Origin: Homarus americanus | Lineage: Eukaryota; Arthropoda; Malacostraca; Decapoda; Nephropidae | Direction of reading: 5' to 3' | DNA length: 64,000 bases | Assembly (NCBI RefSeq): GCF_018991925.1 | Contig: NW_024737068.1 | Location: 11,520,170 to 11,584,169, forward strand | Shown here: one piece after another, positions 43,020-54,767 of the stretch | Layout of the letters: each line of letters starts with the position of its first letter | How positions within the stretch are numbered: the stretch's first letter is position 1 | Notes under the pieces: generated by a model | What the model was told of the DNA's origin: nothing | The model's input: only the letters and a program-made list of their open reading frames with translations | Databases searched by the model: none | Made by a program: the position numbers and the translations under genes

Positions 43020-43400
43020 TTAGTGAGAGATTGTCGATAACACAGCCAGGTTTTGTAAGTCATCTTCCACCAGAAACTCAAAGGTAAACATGTTTACTTT
43101 TTCCAGAAGCGACTCCATGTCGAGAACGTATCTAATATTAGAAGAATCTTTGTACAACTTCAACGCCAATTCGGCAGCCAGCTTCGTGCCGCAGCTTAAG
43201 TGAGTCAGCTTGATGAGTCTGACGTCACAGTATAAGAGAGGGGAAAGAAATAACACAACAATCTGGATGACACTTGACCCAGAGACACGAAGAAAATATT
43301 TACAGTGTACAGTGATGCTTCCACAGTCTGGCCACCGGGATAAGACTTGTTGTTCTTGGTAGATCATCTCCCATAACACCTTCGCTAAGGGACGCCACTT
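43020..43400 (-). CDS. Hypothetical open frame, unidentified (possible exon or pseudogene)
   Basis: I do not recognise this protein. The minus-strand frame is open from 43400 to a TAA at 43020-43022, giving about 126 residues of mixed, non-repetitive composition. An in-frame stop lies just before 43400 and there is no early ATG: the first codons read KWRPLAKVLWEM, with Met at about residue 12. A pattern RLIKLTHLSCGTKLAAELAL followed by alternating Leu-rich segments gives a faint leucine-rich-repeat look, but no diagnostic motif. It could be a terminal exon, a decayed gene or part of an unrecognised transposon. It lies about 130 bp from a LINE relic on the same strand. Confidence 0.35.
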   Translation of the reverse strand, partial: KWRPLAKVLWEMIYQEQQVLSRWPDCGSITVHCKYFLRVSGSSVIQIVVLFLSPLLYCDVRLIKLTHLSCGTKLAAELALKLYKDSSNIRYVLDMESLLEKVNMFTFEFLVEDDLQNLAVLSTISH

Positions 43401-43529
43401 TTAATATTTTATTTGATTAACTACAGACGATTTTATTCAGCACAGAGGTGACCCCGTACACTAGTGGTTAACCTCAAAAACAAATGTTAACAAGAACAGA
43501 CCAAAGCTGAACTAGTGCAGGCTAATGCA

Positions 43530-43735
43530 GGGAAGGCTACAGCATCATCAAATTCCCTCCCAAATGTAAATTCCGTTAATTTAAAACCATTACTACGTGT
43601 TCGCTCTAGATTTGATTGTGTAAGTACCTTAGTTACATCATCTTTATTTAACCCAATTTTATATATTCTGAACACATCGTTCCATAATTTACATCTCTCA
43701 AGAGAATACATATTCAGTTTTCTTAATATGTGATT
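43530..43735 (-). pseudogene. LINE RT C-terminal relic
   Basis: The minus-strand frame contains LRKLNMYSLERCKLWNDVF, then IYKI, and RTRSNGFKL about 30 residues later. A basic LxSLxxRRLxxDxxxxYKI segment followed by RTRxxxFKL is the layout just before the WN block in CR1-like LINE polyproteins. After FKL the frame loses similarity (the NRVVDEWN block is absent) and the N-terminal half of the 135-codon frame is unrelated. It is probably an older member of the family whose last part is at 13122-13348. Confidence 0.6.
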
Positions 43736-44190
43736 AATTTTGAGGCCGCCAGGTGGTTTCAGGTGAGGCCACCAGGTGGTGCTGGTAGGAGGTGGGAACG
43801 CTTCCATAAAAAGGACCGATAAACCATCAATTTTATTTTTGTTTTTTTTAAAAGACAACAAAGATGGATTATCAGGGTGTCCGATCCGGGTCATTATTTA
43901 CACGATAGTGCCATAATCGTTACAGTTTGTTGTCCCGCTGACCTCTCTCAAAGTTGATGTGACCCAGTTAGCTCCCGGATCAAAATAAAAATACCTGTTT
44001 GTAGTCATGTGTTGGGAACAGCCCTATCTCTGTGAGGGCGGAGCTGAAGGAGGAGAGTGAGACTGGGGATTTAGTGCTGGAAAAACTGATGGTAAACAGT
44101 GGAGAGTAATGTGACGGGTCTGCTGGTTAACAACACACTCATTCTGTCTTCTGGAGAATGACGCAAAGAAAGAAAGTTTTAGTGAAAGAA
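43736..44190. other. Non-coding sequence
   Basis: A short duplicate aggtggtttcaggtgaggcc/accaggtggtgctgg at 43750-43790. Nothing else recognised. Confidence 0.4.
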
Positions 44191-44193
44191 AGA

Positions 44194-44366
44194 AAACCTT
44201 AATAGTTGGTGATGCACAGGTAAGGTATATGGATCGTGCTCTATATAATAAGGATAGCAAGAATAGGATAAAGGTTTGTTATCCAGGCGCATGATGAAAG
44301 ACTTGGTACATAGGATGGATAATATTATGTCTTGCAATGGGGACAATAATATAAAAATGGAGGAAA
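44194..44366 (+). pseudogene. SGNH-hydrolase-like relic of a transposon ORF1
   Basis: The frame from 44192 reads KTLIVGDAQVRYMDRALYNK and ends PGA at a TGA at 44291. A different frame continues with MKDLVHRMDNIMSCNGDN. A TLIVGDSQVRY start, a basic middle and a VCYPGAG block form the N-terminal part of an SGNH/GDSL-like domain, as found in ORF1 of some CR1-type LINEs and related arthropod mobile proteins. The catalytic Ser of GDS reads Ala here, and the frame breaks at the PGA block, so it is inactive. The assignment rests on motif memory only. Confidence 0.6.
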
Positions 44367-44777
44367 CTGCAGCGGCCCTTTTGGAACTTGTTAACCAGCG
44401 CTGTTTACACCCGGCCTTTATCACTTGTATATCTGACCAGCCTATATTTGAAGCTTTTACATTCAATTAGCAAAAAAGCGTTGTTAAATTTGCAACTTTG
44501 GCGAAAACGAACCACTCTAATTGTCTATGAAATTGTAAACCTTGTTACGACCGTGTCGTATTTTTCTATTTTCTTTTATATATAACATGCTCCCATGTTC
44601 CATATTATTCCTGTAATGATGTGTTAAATTTACTATTATATATTCTAGTCACCTTACCCTGTGCTGTTAAGGTTTTAACTGTTATTATTTGTTCAAGCCC
44701 ATCTTATTTCTTTATTTAGTAGTGTAACAAGCATTCTTTGTTCTCTAACGACCATCTACATCGTTAAACGACCCACC

Positions 44778-44845
44778 GGCGGGTTTTGGGCGGGAATTGG
44801 CCCTATATATAGTGGTCCACCAACTGACGGTGTTTAGTTCAGTCC
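44778..44845 (+). promoter_or_regulatory. Candidate core promoter: GC boxes, ATTGG, TATA and initiator
   Basis: In order: ggcgggttttgggcggg (two GC-box-like words, from 44778), attgg (inverted CCAAT, 44796-44800), tatatata (44804-44811) and ttcagtc (44838-44844), an arthropod-type initiator. The TATA to initiator-A distance is about 33-37 bases, slightly longer than the usual 30. Downstream, ccaATG at 44932 is followed after 12 coding bases by gtgagt at 44947-44952, a splice-donor-like word. It lies inside the candidate LTR, where such promoters belong. Confidence 0.5.
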
Positions 44846-45347
44846 TCTTATCATACAGTTCACATCCTTTGAGTGACACTCGTCACCTGTTACTTATACT
44901 TAATTTATTTGTGTTGTTCCTGTCGTCACCAATGTGGTATATCTATGTGAGTACCTATTTATGTCTCTATTTATGTCCATCAGTATTTGCTTATTTACAT
45001 TTAAGTAATTCAGTGATGTTTCACGTTGGTTAATTTCAGTGTTAGTTTTTATATGTTGATGCAGTGTTAACGTAATCCAATGCTTTATTATTATTCTTTT
45101 GATGTTTCGATGTTTAGTATCATTTGTGTCTTAAAAGTTTCGATGGTGAATCAATTTGTTGTAACAGCCTACGAGGCTCTTTATTGTGTTAATATTTAAT
45201 TATTTAAATTCTTAAAGGTTTACTTTATTTATTTTCATTCCCTTTTAATTTACTTCACTTTTTTTGTTTGGTTACGCCTAGAACCTGGATATTTAAGTAA
45301 ATTAAGAGACGGCGTAACAACCTGTATGACAAATTTATTGAATATAG

Positions 45348-45348
45348 A

Positions 45349-45379
<31 letters not shown>

Positions 45380-45392
45380 TATTATTATCATT
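45348..45392. repeat. (ATT)n microsatellite inside the candidate LTR
   Basis: Interrupted trinucleotide run. Confidence 0.95.
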
Positions 45393-45739
45393 GTAAGTAA
45401 ACAAATAAAACCAAATAAGTCGGCAGATTAAGGTGAAATATTTGTGAGTGTTAAAGGAACATAAGGAAGATAATAAGTCCATTTGGGTTTTGGTTCCATA
45501 TATACCAGTCAGTTTACCTCAGTTAGGGGTAGATATGATGGCGGTGGGGTTAAATAAAGGTGATAAAAGGTGTTGCACCGTCAAATCAACACACAACTCG
45601 TAACAATTGGTATAATTGGGACAAAAAAAAAAGATTTGTGAAGGAAATAAGTAAACAATGTGTTAGAGAAAGATCTAAATGAATCGAACAATTTACCAAA
45701 AAACATCATTCACTCAATCACGCTGGGGAGTTACCTGGA

Positions 45740-46027
45740 CATGTGTATGGGTGATAATGGCTGGGTGTTGATAGCTGGGTGTTGATAGCTGGATGATAAT
45801 GGCTGGGTGTTGATAGCTGGATGTTGATAGCTGGGTGTTGATAGCTGGGTGATAATGGCTGGGTGTTAATAGCTAGGGGTTAATAGCTGGGTGTTGATAG
45901 CTGGGTGTTGATAGCTGGGTGTTGATAGCTGGGTGTTGATAGCTGGGTGTTGATAGCTGGGTGTTGATAGCTGGGTGATAATGGCTGGGTGTTAATAGCT
46001 AGGGGTTAATAGCTGGGTGTTAATAGG
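45740..46027. repeat. 15-bp minisatellite, about 19 copies
   Basis: Unit tagctgggtgttgat, with a variant ggctgggtgataat. A longer block ending gctaggggttaatagc occurs twice (about 45860-45895 and 45980-46015), showing a higher-order duplication of about 120 bases. Confidence 0.94.
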
Positions 46028-46605
46028 CGCTGTCATGTGGTCTTTTTCTTTTAAGGTGTTCGTTAATCCTGGGTCACTGCAGCCCCTACTTCTGGGCCTT
46101 GAGCAGGTGTGTGTGTGGCGGTGCTGACTCACTTTGTACTCATCCTCACAATGGTTGTGTCCAGAGACTCGTATCAGTAAGTCTATCGCTCGCTCTCAGT
46201 TTCAGAGAATATTTTATCCACGATAACCGGAAAAATGGTTGCGATTGGTTATTGTTCCACTTACCGGAAAAATATACACAGCCAGGAATAAACGGCTCAT
46301 CGGTCCTTTTCGCTTAATGTTTTTTTTTTTATCTATTGACCATTTTACAACGACCGATACAGTGAGGTAAAAACATGGCCGCCTGGGTCACTCTGGTCAC
46401 CAAGAATGGCTCAAATGACTCATTATTAACTGCGTATATTAACTCGTGTTTGACTTCCACAGAAATTATTTTGTTGAGGTCTGACAGAGTAATTATTTCT
46501 GCCACAACTTTGGGGCAAAAATCGAAACAGAAATTTGCATATTAATGTGATGACTTAAGAGAGTTACATCCAGTTGTGGGTATCTGAGCAGGATTACTCT
46601 AAGCC
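46028..46605. other. Non-coding sequence
   Basis: A 72-codon frame at 46099-46317 has no family features. Words accggaaaaat recur at 46227 and 46264. No gene supported. Confidence 0.4.
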
Positions 46606-46609
46606 GCTG

Positions 46610-46611
<2 letters not shown>

Positions 46612-46693
<82 letters not shown>

Positions 46694-46701
46694 ATATATA
46701 C
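46612..46701. repeat. (TA)n microsatellite
   Basis: About 88 bases with one attta interruption. Confidence 0.98.
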
Positions 46702-47030
46702 AAACAAATAAAGCACTGTAGGTGCGCGTGATCCATGTACAGTATATACTGATAACTACATTGGGAAAAAAGAAAACACCAAGTTCTCAAGTACTTGGTG
46801 TAAGTCACGTCTTCAGGGATAAGAAAAGACTGTGCTCACCCCTGAATTACATGAGAGTGCTTGGGAACTTGTTGTTTTCTTTTTCCTGTGTGGGAGGCTG
46901 GGGGGAAGGGTGAGGTGTGAGGGGGGCAGTGTCGGGGGCGAGTGACCTAACACTGTCACCTGTACTTCTCCCCGGGCGGAAGGCTCCATTACCTTCCATA
47001 AAACAATAGGTTAAGCATTGCCTGCTTGTT
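46702..47030. other. Non-coding sequence
   Basis: G-rich interval at 46890-46945. No gene or repeat family recognised. Confidence 0.45.
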
Positions 47031-47032
47031 CA

Positions 47033-47150
47033 AGCTGGCTGGCCGTCTGGCTGGCCGTCTGGCTGGCCGTCTGGCTGGCCGTCTGGCTGGTCGTCTGGCT
47101 GGCCGTCTAACTGGCCGTCTGGCTGGCCGTCTAGCTGGCTGACTTGTTGA
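47033..47150. repeat. 12-bp (ctggctggccgt)n array
   Basis: Nine or ten units with few changes, GC-rich. The Arg-Arg-Pro-Ala frame on the minus strand is its translation. Confidence 0.95.
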
Positions 47151-47316
47151 ATGGTTGGCCGGCCCGCCACCACCGAGTCCCCTCACTTTATAATTATGTA
47201 TATATACATAATTAAATAGCCTCATCTGCGTAGCTCATCCCTCACTGTTCTCCCTGAAGATTTAGATAATCACGAGAGCTTGGATTTTCGTGTTCCCATT
47301 TCCTGGTGGCTGCCAG

Positions 47317-47342
47317 TATAACACACACACACACACACACAC
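47317..47342. repeat. (AC)n microsatellite
   Basis: Short run. Confidence 0.95.
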
Positions 47343-47503
47343 AGATCAATCGTAGAGAGGCAATATAAGGGAGGATCTACAGATGACGTAGGAGGTAGTG
47401 AGGCCCCTGTGGGTGGACCAGACGCTGCTGACTCCACCTCGTCCTTCAGCGACACGTCCTCTTGTTCCCTCAACCCAAGTGGGTGATGGTGGGGAAGGGC
47501 GGA

Positions 47504-47630
<127 letters not shown>

Positions 47631-48472
47631 TTAATAAATTAGTAGCTAAGTATGTGAAATACAAACATACATACATACAGCAGCTTCAATTTGTATTAAG
47701 TATCACAGCGTCGAAAACCCATCCCCTTAAAGGTATACAACGAGAATGCCAGCGAGTAACTCTTTACACACGAGTATCAAGGAATTATTAGTCGCCGTTA
47801 TAGTCTGTCCACTCGAGGCCTGTGAAACCTGGAGTCAGTTTTGTAACAAGGTAGTTGGTTGGTTGGCGGACGAACACCCGGGAGTCAGCACAGTTCTTTA
47901 CTATTTAATCTATTTAATTTTTCGTATATATATAATGATATTTTGAGGGATAATAACTTTTCTATATTGATCTCTTGATAATTTCCTCACTTAGGGAAAC
48001 AAAAAATAGCATGGGAAGTATTAGTAATAACAATTGTCATAAAGAGAACGCAAACTGCTTCTTCCTGCGTGACGTCATGAAGCGCGTTCGATGATGTCGG
48101 TAAAAATTTAAAATATTTTTCCCGTTTTCTCAAGATATTTATATTACCGGAGCGTTTTATTTATTTATTTATTTTTTATTCCTTCTGTTGATGACTACTG
48201 TACCTACTGATGACTACTAGAAATACTAAAATTACTTACCAGGTACTAAATTAAACCTATTTTTCAGTTACAATGGAGAGAAAATTAATTAAAACAAAAT
48301 CATTTATGTAGTTTTTACCCCAGTGAGAATTTCTGTGTTTCAGTCATGTCTCCTCCCGGTGTTTACGTCCCTCAGGGGAACATATTTCATTCACCTTAAC
48401 GATTTTCATATGATTTATATCTCGTACCAGGAACACGTTTGGCTGCTTTCTACTATGCGTCTCCCAGTACAT
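47631..48472. other. AT-rich non-coding sequence
   Basis: Short (CATA)n at 47664-47679 and (ATTT)n at 48158-48176. No gene recognised. Confidence 0.5.
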
Positions 48473-48473
48473 G

Positions 48474-49705
48474 TTTTCCCGCAGTACCGCCTCCCAGTAG
48501 ATGTTTCCCCAGTGATGCCTCCCAGTACATGTTTCCCCAGTGATGCCTCCCAGTAGATGTTTCCCCAGTGATGCCTCCCAGTAGATGTTTCCCCAGTGAT
48601 GCCTCCCAGTAGATGTTTCCCCAGTGATGCCTCCCAGTACATGTTTCCCCAGTGATGCCTCCCAATACATGTTTCCCCAGTGATGCCTCCCAGTACATGT
48701 TTTCTCAGTACCGCCTTCCAGTAGATGTTTCCTGATGATGCCTCCCAGTAGATGTTTCCCCAGTGATGCCTCCCGTACATGTTTCCCCAGTGATGCCTCA
48801 GTAGATGTTTCCCCAGTGATGCCTCCCAGTAGATGTTTCCCCAGTGATGCCTCCCAGTAGATGTTTCCCCAGTGATGCCTCCAGTAGATGTTTCCCCAGT
48901 GATGCCTCCCAGTAGATGTTTCCCCAGTGATGCCTCCCCAGTACATGTTTCCCCAGTGATGCCTCCCAGTACATGTTTCTCAGTGATGATGCCTCCCAGT
49001 ACATGTTTCCCCAGTGATGCCCCTCCCAGTAGACGTTTCCCCAGTGATGCCTCAGTAGATGTTTCCCCAGTGATGCCTCCCAGTACATGTTTCCCCAGTG
49101 ATGCCTCCCAGTAGATGTTTCCCCAGTGATGCCTCCCAGTGATGTTTCCCCAGTGATGCCTCCCAGTAGATGTTTCCACAGTGATGCCTCCCAGTAGATG
49201 TTTCCCCAGTGATACCTCCCAGTTACATGTTTCCCCAGTGATGCCTCAGTACATGTTTTTCTCAGTACCGCCTCCCAGTAGATGTTTCCCCAGTGATGCC
49301 TCCCAGTAGATGTTTCCCCAGTGATGCCTCCCAGTAGATGTTTCCCCCAGTGATGCCTCCCAGTACATGTTTCCCCAGTGATGCCTCCCAGTACACATGT
49401 TTCCTCAGTACCGCCTCCCAGTACATGTTTCCCCAGTGATGCCTCCCAGTAGATGTTCCCCAGTGATGCCTCCCAGTACATGTTTCCCCAGTGATGCCTC
49501 CAGTAGATGTTTCCCCAGTGATGCCTCCCAGTAGATGTTTCCCCAGTGATGCCTCCCAGTAGATGTTTCCCCAGTGATGCATCCCAGTGCATGTTTCCCC
49601 AGTGATGCCTCCCAGTGCATGTTTCCCCAGTGATGCCTCCCAGTGCATGTTTCCCCAGTGATACCTCCCAGTACATGTTTCCCCAGTACCGTCCCCCAGT
49701 ACATT
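48474..49705. repeat. 28-bp minisatellite, about 44 copies
   Basis: Unit cctcccagtagatgtttccc plus cagtgatg. Variants gtagatg and gtacatg (later gtgcatg) are mixed along the array. A second variant reading cagtaccgc in place of cagtgatg recurs at about 48484, 48707, 49264, 49407 and 49684. Many units have lost one to four bases. Minus-strand frames of up to 292 codons (WEASLGKH, GGITGETS) are array translations, since three units make a 28-residue cycle. Confidence 0.96.
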
Positions 49706-49734
49706 TTCACGGGTGTCTGCCATTTTCTTTTAAT

Positions 49735-49975
49735 CCCGGAAAACCCACCAAGGTTTTCATTAACCCTCGATATAACCCAAGTGTATTCACCCCACGGACC
49801 GTTACCTTGGCAACACTCGACTAATGTGGGTGCGTTCTGTTATAAGTTGGTCAATTCTTCCAAGTTTGGTGGGAATCCATTACCTCGTTCTCTAGTTACT
49901 TTTGGGGTCACAGACAGACAGACAGACAGGGCCGAAAATAATACCAAGAACCACGGCTTAGGAAAGGAATAATAA
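49735..49975. repeat. Dispersed-repeat-like segment ending in (ACAG)n
   Basis: The passage caagtttggtgggaatccat, then ctctagttacttttggggtc, an acagacagacag run at 49910-49929, gggccgaaaataa and ggcttaggaa has the look of a short repeat dispersed in many invertebrate genomes. Boundaries and class are uncertain. Confidence 0.45.
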
Positions 49976-50225
49976 CAATAATAATTTAAAAAAAACATTC
50001 AATTAACAATAAAATAATGAAAGTAAATAATAATACATTTAGTGAAGAAAAAAGTTGATCAAAATAAAATTCGTAAAACCTTCCTTCCAGTTTCTATGAA
50101 GAGAATCATTTTCTTTGATGCTAAGCGTTTCATGATCGGATATCTGTAATCTATAATGGCCGGGCGGAATTGTGGGTGAGAATGAGAGATGAAAGGCAAG
50201 GCGGAAAGGTAAGAGGAATGTATTC
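49976..50225. other. A-rich non-coding sequence
   Basis: Nothing recognised beyond short A runs and aataat words. Confidence 0.45.
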
Positions 50226-50229
50226 TTAA

Positions 50230-50705
50230 GTGAGAGAGTGAGGAGAGTAATAAATCCAGGGAGAGAGAGTATTAGAGAGTGAGGAGAGTAATAAGTCCAG
50301 GGAGAGAGAGTATTAGAGAGTGAGAGAGAGTGAGGAGAGTAATAAGTCCAGGGAGAGAGAGTATTAGAGAGTGAGAGAGAGTGAGGAGAGTAATAAGTCC
50401 ATAGAGAGAGAGAGTGAGAGAGAGTAATAAGTCCAGGGAGAGAGAGTATTAGAGAGTGAGAGAGAGTGAGGAGAGTAATAAGTCCAGGGAGAGAGAGTAT
50501 TAGAGAGTGAGAGAGAGTGAGAGAGAGTATTAGAGAGTGAGAGAGAGTGAGGAGAGTAATAAGTCCAGGGAGAGAGAGTATTAGAGAGTGAGAGAGAGTG
50601 AGGAGAGTAATAAGTCCAGGGAGAGAGAGTATTAGAGAGTGAGAGAGAGTGAGAGAGAGTAATAAGTCCAGGGAGAGAGAGTATTAGAGAGTGAGAGAGG
50701 GTGGA
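50230..50705. repeat. 51-bp purine-rich minisatellite, about nine copies
   Basis: Unit: agtaataagtccagggagag, then agagtattagagagtgagag and agagtgaggag. Unit length varies (39-63 bases) through gain or loss of gagagagt blocks. Confidence 0.93.
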
Positions 50706-50809
50706 AGGGAGGGAAAGGGGTGAGAGGAGGAAGGGAGAGAGGGAGGGAAGGAGTTGTGTATGTTTATGTATATAATATTGGAATGTACATGTTAGTGTGT
50801 GAATATGCC

Positions 50810-50880
50810 TCTGTGCGTGCGTGTGTGTGTGTATGTGAATGTGCGGGTGTGTGTGTGTATGCGCGCGCGTGTGTGTGCAT
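50810..50880. repeat. (GT)n-rich microsatellite
   Basis: GT run with gcgcgc and atgtg interruptions. Confidence 0.9.
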
Positions 50881-50989
50881 CCTGACTATAGATGGCACGT
50901 GCCTGATAGCTCGCTAATCTTCCTATTGGAGCCGCAGGCAGTATGCAAATGAGGGGGGTCTCAAATCTACATGACAAAGAAGTGATTAC

Positions 50990-51100
50990 CTCACTTTTAA
51001 CCCACCTGTGCCACCTGCCCTACCCCCTACCCGCTCCTACCTAACCCCCAACTACCCACCTCCCCACCCACCTAACTCATTTTCACCCCCACCACCACCC
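50990..51100. repeat. C-rich cccacct low-complexity sequence
   Basis: Degenerate cctacccacc words that abut the left end of copy B. Confidence 0.8.
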
Positions 51101-52359
<1,259 letters not shown>

Positions 52360-52374
52360 AACAAAGAGAAAAAG

Positions 52375-52380
52375 AGAGAG

Positions 52381-52426
<46 letters not shown>

Positions 52427-52525
52427 AGGAGTAAAACAAAGGCAGAGAGAGAAAGAGACACACACACATAGACAAAGGGAGACACAGAGACAGCGAGAAA
52501 GAGAAAGGGAGAGAGAGAGAGAATC
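52375..52525. repeat. (ACAG)n and (GA)n microsatellites
   Basis: (ACAG)n at 52382-52427, then GA/CA-rich sequence. Confidence 0.95.
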
Positions 52526-52617
52526 GTGATATAAGCTCTCGCGAGTCCGTCTCATCTGCATATATTTAAGAGCGTTGTTTGTCCTGGCAATCAAAGACGA
52601 CGGCTCTAAAGAACCTA

Positions 52618-52694
52618 CTCACACACACACACACACACGTACATACATACATACATACATACATACATACATACATACATACATACATACATAC
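52618..52694. repeat. (AC)n and (CATA)n microsatellites
   Basis: AC at 52619-52638 followed by about 14 catac tetranucleotides. Confidence 0.96.
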
Positions 52695-52740
52695 TTTCAT
52701 ATATACATTCATACATGCACACACTCTTATATAGTAATAT

Positions 52741-52763
52741 AAATTTATATTATTATTATTACT

Positions 52764-52804
<41 letters not shown>

Positions 52805-53163
52805 TTTTAATTATTATTGCCGCCCCTCGTGTTCGAGGATGGCCAGCCCTAGGGCCACCTAGATGTGAATGTGTTTCAAGTGTAGAAACTGTCGTCAACA
52901 CAACAACCACCTAAGTTAACGAGCTGCATGATCCAGTGTCGAGGAATAGTCCGAGAAGACCGGACAACTCGCCAACCGCACTGGCTAACCATTACCCCGA
53001 ACAATACGTGTCGAATAATATCCAGGTCCCAATTACAGCTGGGTAGACAGAGGAAAATTACGTAAAGTAGCTTGATCAAAGTTTTATCTTGCCTCGGAAA
53101 GAACTCTGATCCACTCGCTTGTGAGACAAGCATTTAGAGTTAGACCATTACACCACAGGCCGA
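52741..53163 (-). mobile_element. tRNA-derived SINE with ATT-rich tail
   Basis: Read on the minus strand, the head starts near 53163 (cggcctgtggtgtaatggtc). It has an A box tggtgtaatgg (53155-53145) and a weak B box gatcagagttc (53111-53101), starts 44 bases apart. Between them gcttgtctcacaagc can pair as an anticodon-arm relic. The body includes ctacccagctgtaattgg, similar to a conserved word in several invertebrate tRNA SINEs, and the element ends in an (ATT)n tail at 52811-52741. There is no protein: the 85-codon minus frame here is accidental. Confidence 0.72.
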
Positions 53164-53659
53164 CGCACGCACGCGCGCATGCACACACACACACACACAC
53201 ATTTTGACTGCCTCAGGGTAAGGACGTCTTACCAGCGCTCTGGGTCCGGGTTATTGACTCTCGTAACGCCTTCCATTCCTCCGTCTCACTGGGATATATC
53301 AACAAACATTCAAGTGATCAGTGCAAAAGTTGTTTATTTAACTGTGAACCAGAAAACAAAAGAGAGATAGAATGACAGTCAACAGTGACCAGGGAAGAAT
53401 ATGGTCCTTGGCTTCGGTGGAGGGCCGAGGGACGCTGGCAGTGGCTACCTTTGGCTTGCGATCATGGCCAATGTTGATATACTTGCCTCGGTGAAATACT
53501 CTCGGCACATTTCGTTCTGGTTGAAGCTATGAAATGGATATCCAAGCGACAGTGTTATGGAATTATTAAAATGACCGAACCGACTCCACCCCCGTAGTTG
53601 CAAACAAGGTCACCATTTTCAGAAACCTCCCAAGGACCTTATATCTGACGGAGACCTAG
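53164..53659. other. Non-coding sequence
   Basis: (AC)n at 53183-53200. No family recognised between the SINE and the LINE relic. Confidence 0.4.
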
Positions 53660-54767
53660 AGAACCTAAACCATACAGGCCTGTCAACTATCTGAAGGTCC
53701 TCACTTATGGTCCAGTCTCCCAACCTCACCTCCCTGACCAACATATTTAATGAGCTCGTCACTACAGTCTGATCAGTCGCAGCCAATGTTGCTGCTATCT
53801 CTGAAGCGAGGCAAATTGTTCCTGAGACTTGCGACTTGAGGGATAACAACTCTTTCACCAGACCGACGTGGTGGTGGCGTTTTTCGTTTCTGTCACAACG
53901 ACCTATACCCGACCCGCCTTCATGTTACAATCCCAGCTGGTGTGACATTGTTACAGGTACGTATTGGACTACGTGCTCACCCCCACCACACTGCCTCCAT
54001 TATATACTGTGTGGTATACCACTCGCCTCTCTCACCCACCAGAGATATTCTTCTTATCAGTCACCTCAAACTACCACTGAGTCAGGTACCCATGTACCAA
54101 GCTGGTGCTTTGTGGTGATTTTAATGAAACTGACACCACTGATTTCCTGGAACAGCTGTTACTATCACAAGCTGTGAAATTCCCTACACACAACCAAAAC
54201 ACACTTCAATATCCCTGGACTGAAGTATTAAGTGTGGATGACGTAGACATCAAAGACAAATTGCATCAACACCACCACGGCTAACTTTCCCTGGATCACA
54301 CCTCGAAATAGAGGACCTATGCACCAGAACAGAGCTTTTTATGTCATGACAACAACCGCTACAGGATCCTTCGTAGTAAAATCAATCTCGAAATACGCAA
54401 TCCAGAGAAGGCTTACTCTCAGTCAAGCTGCAACACCTAAAGCAAACCATCATCAGTCATTGGTATGGAAAGATTAAGGGATTTTGTGGTTTAAACAATA
54501 AAACGCATTCCCTCTCCTTCTTCAGCCCAACAAACTAACGACTATTTTACCACTATATGCCAGATTGACACAGCCTGTACTCGTACCTTACCTACCAGTC
54601 CCCTCACCCAATAACTTGTTGCAATCATTTGAAGTCGCCAGGCGATTAAACAAGTTCAGGGTCAAGTGCTCCACCACTCCCGATGGCCTGCCAGTGAAGC
54701 TCTACAAGGACTTCTCCCCGGAATAAGCTCATCCTCTCTGCTTCATTATCAATTTTCTATCAAACAA

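Larger units (their letters stand above)
44543..45605 (+). mobile_element. Candidate long terminal repeat of an LTR retrotransposon, 1063 bp
   Basis: It begins TGTTACGA (44543-44550) and ends TCGTAACA (45598-45605), a perfect 8-bp inverted pair with TG...CA ends. Two bases after the end, TGGTATAATTGGGAC (45608-45622) starts with TGG as a tRNA primer-binding site would, which points to a plus-strand 5' LTR. A TATA box and initiator lie about 260-300 bases in, and AATAAA occurs at 45404-45409 and 45553-45558. No second LTR, gag or pol is visible in the ~20 kb downstream, and the flanks do not form a target duplication, so it is a truncated remnant. A cellular promoter and first exon is the alternative. 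Confidence 0.55.

Noticed and set aside
48344..49723. Family of Trp/Gly/Thr-rich minus-strand proteins up to 292 codons
   Set aside because: It is a 28-bp minisatellite with overlapping frames in all minus registers.
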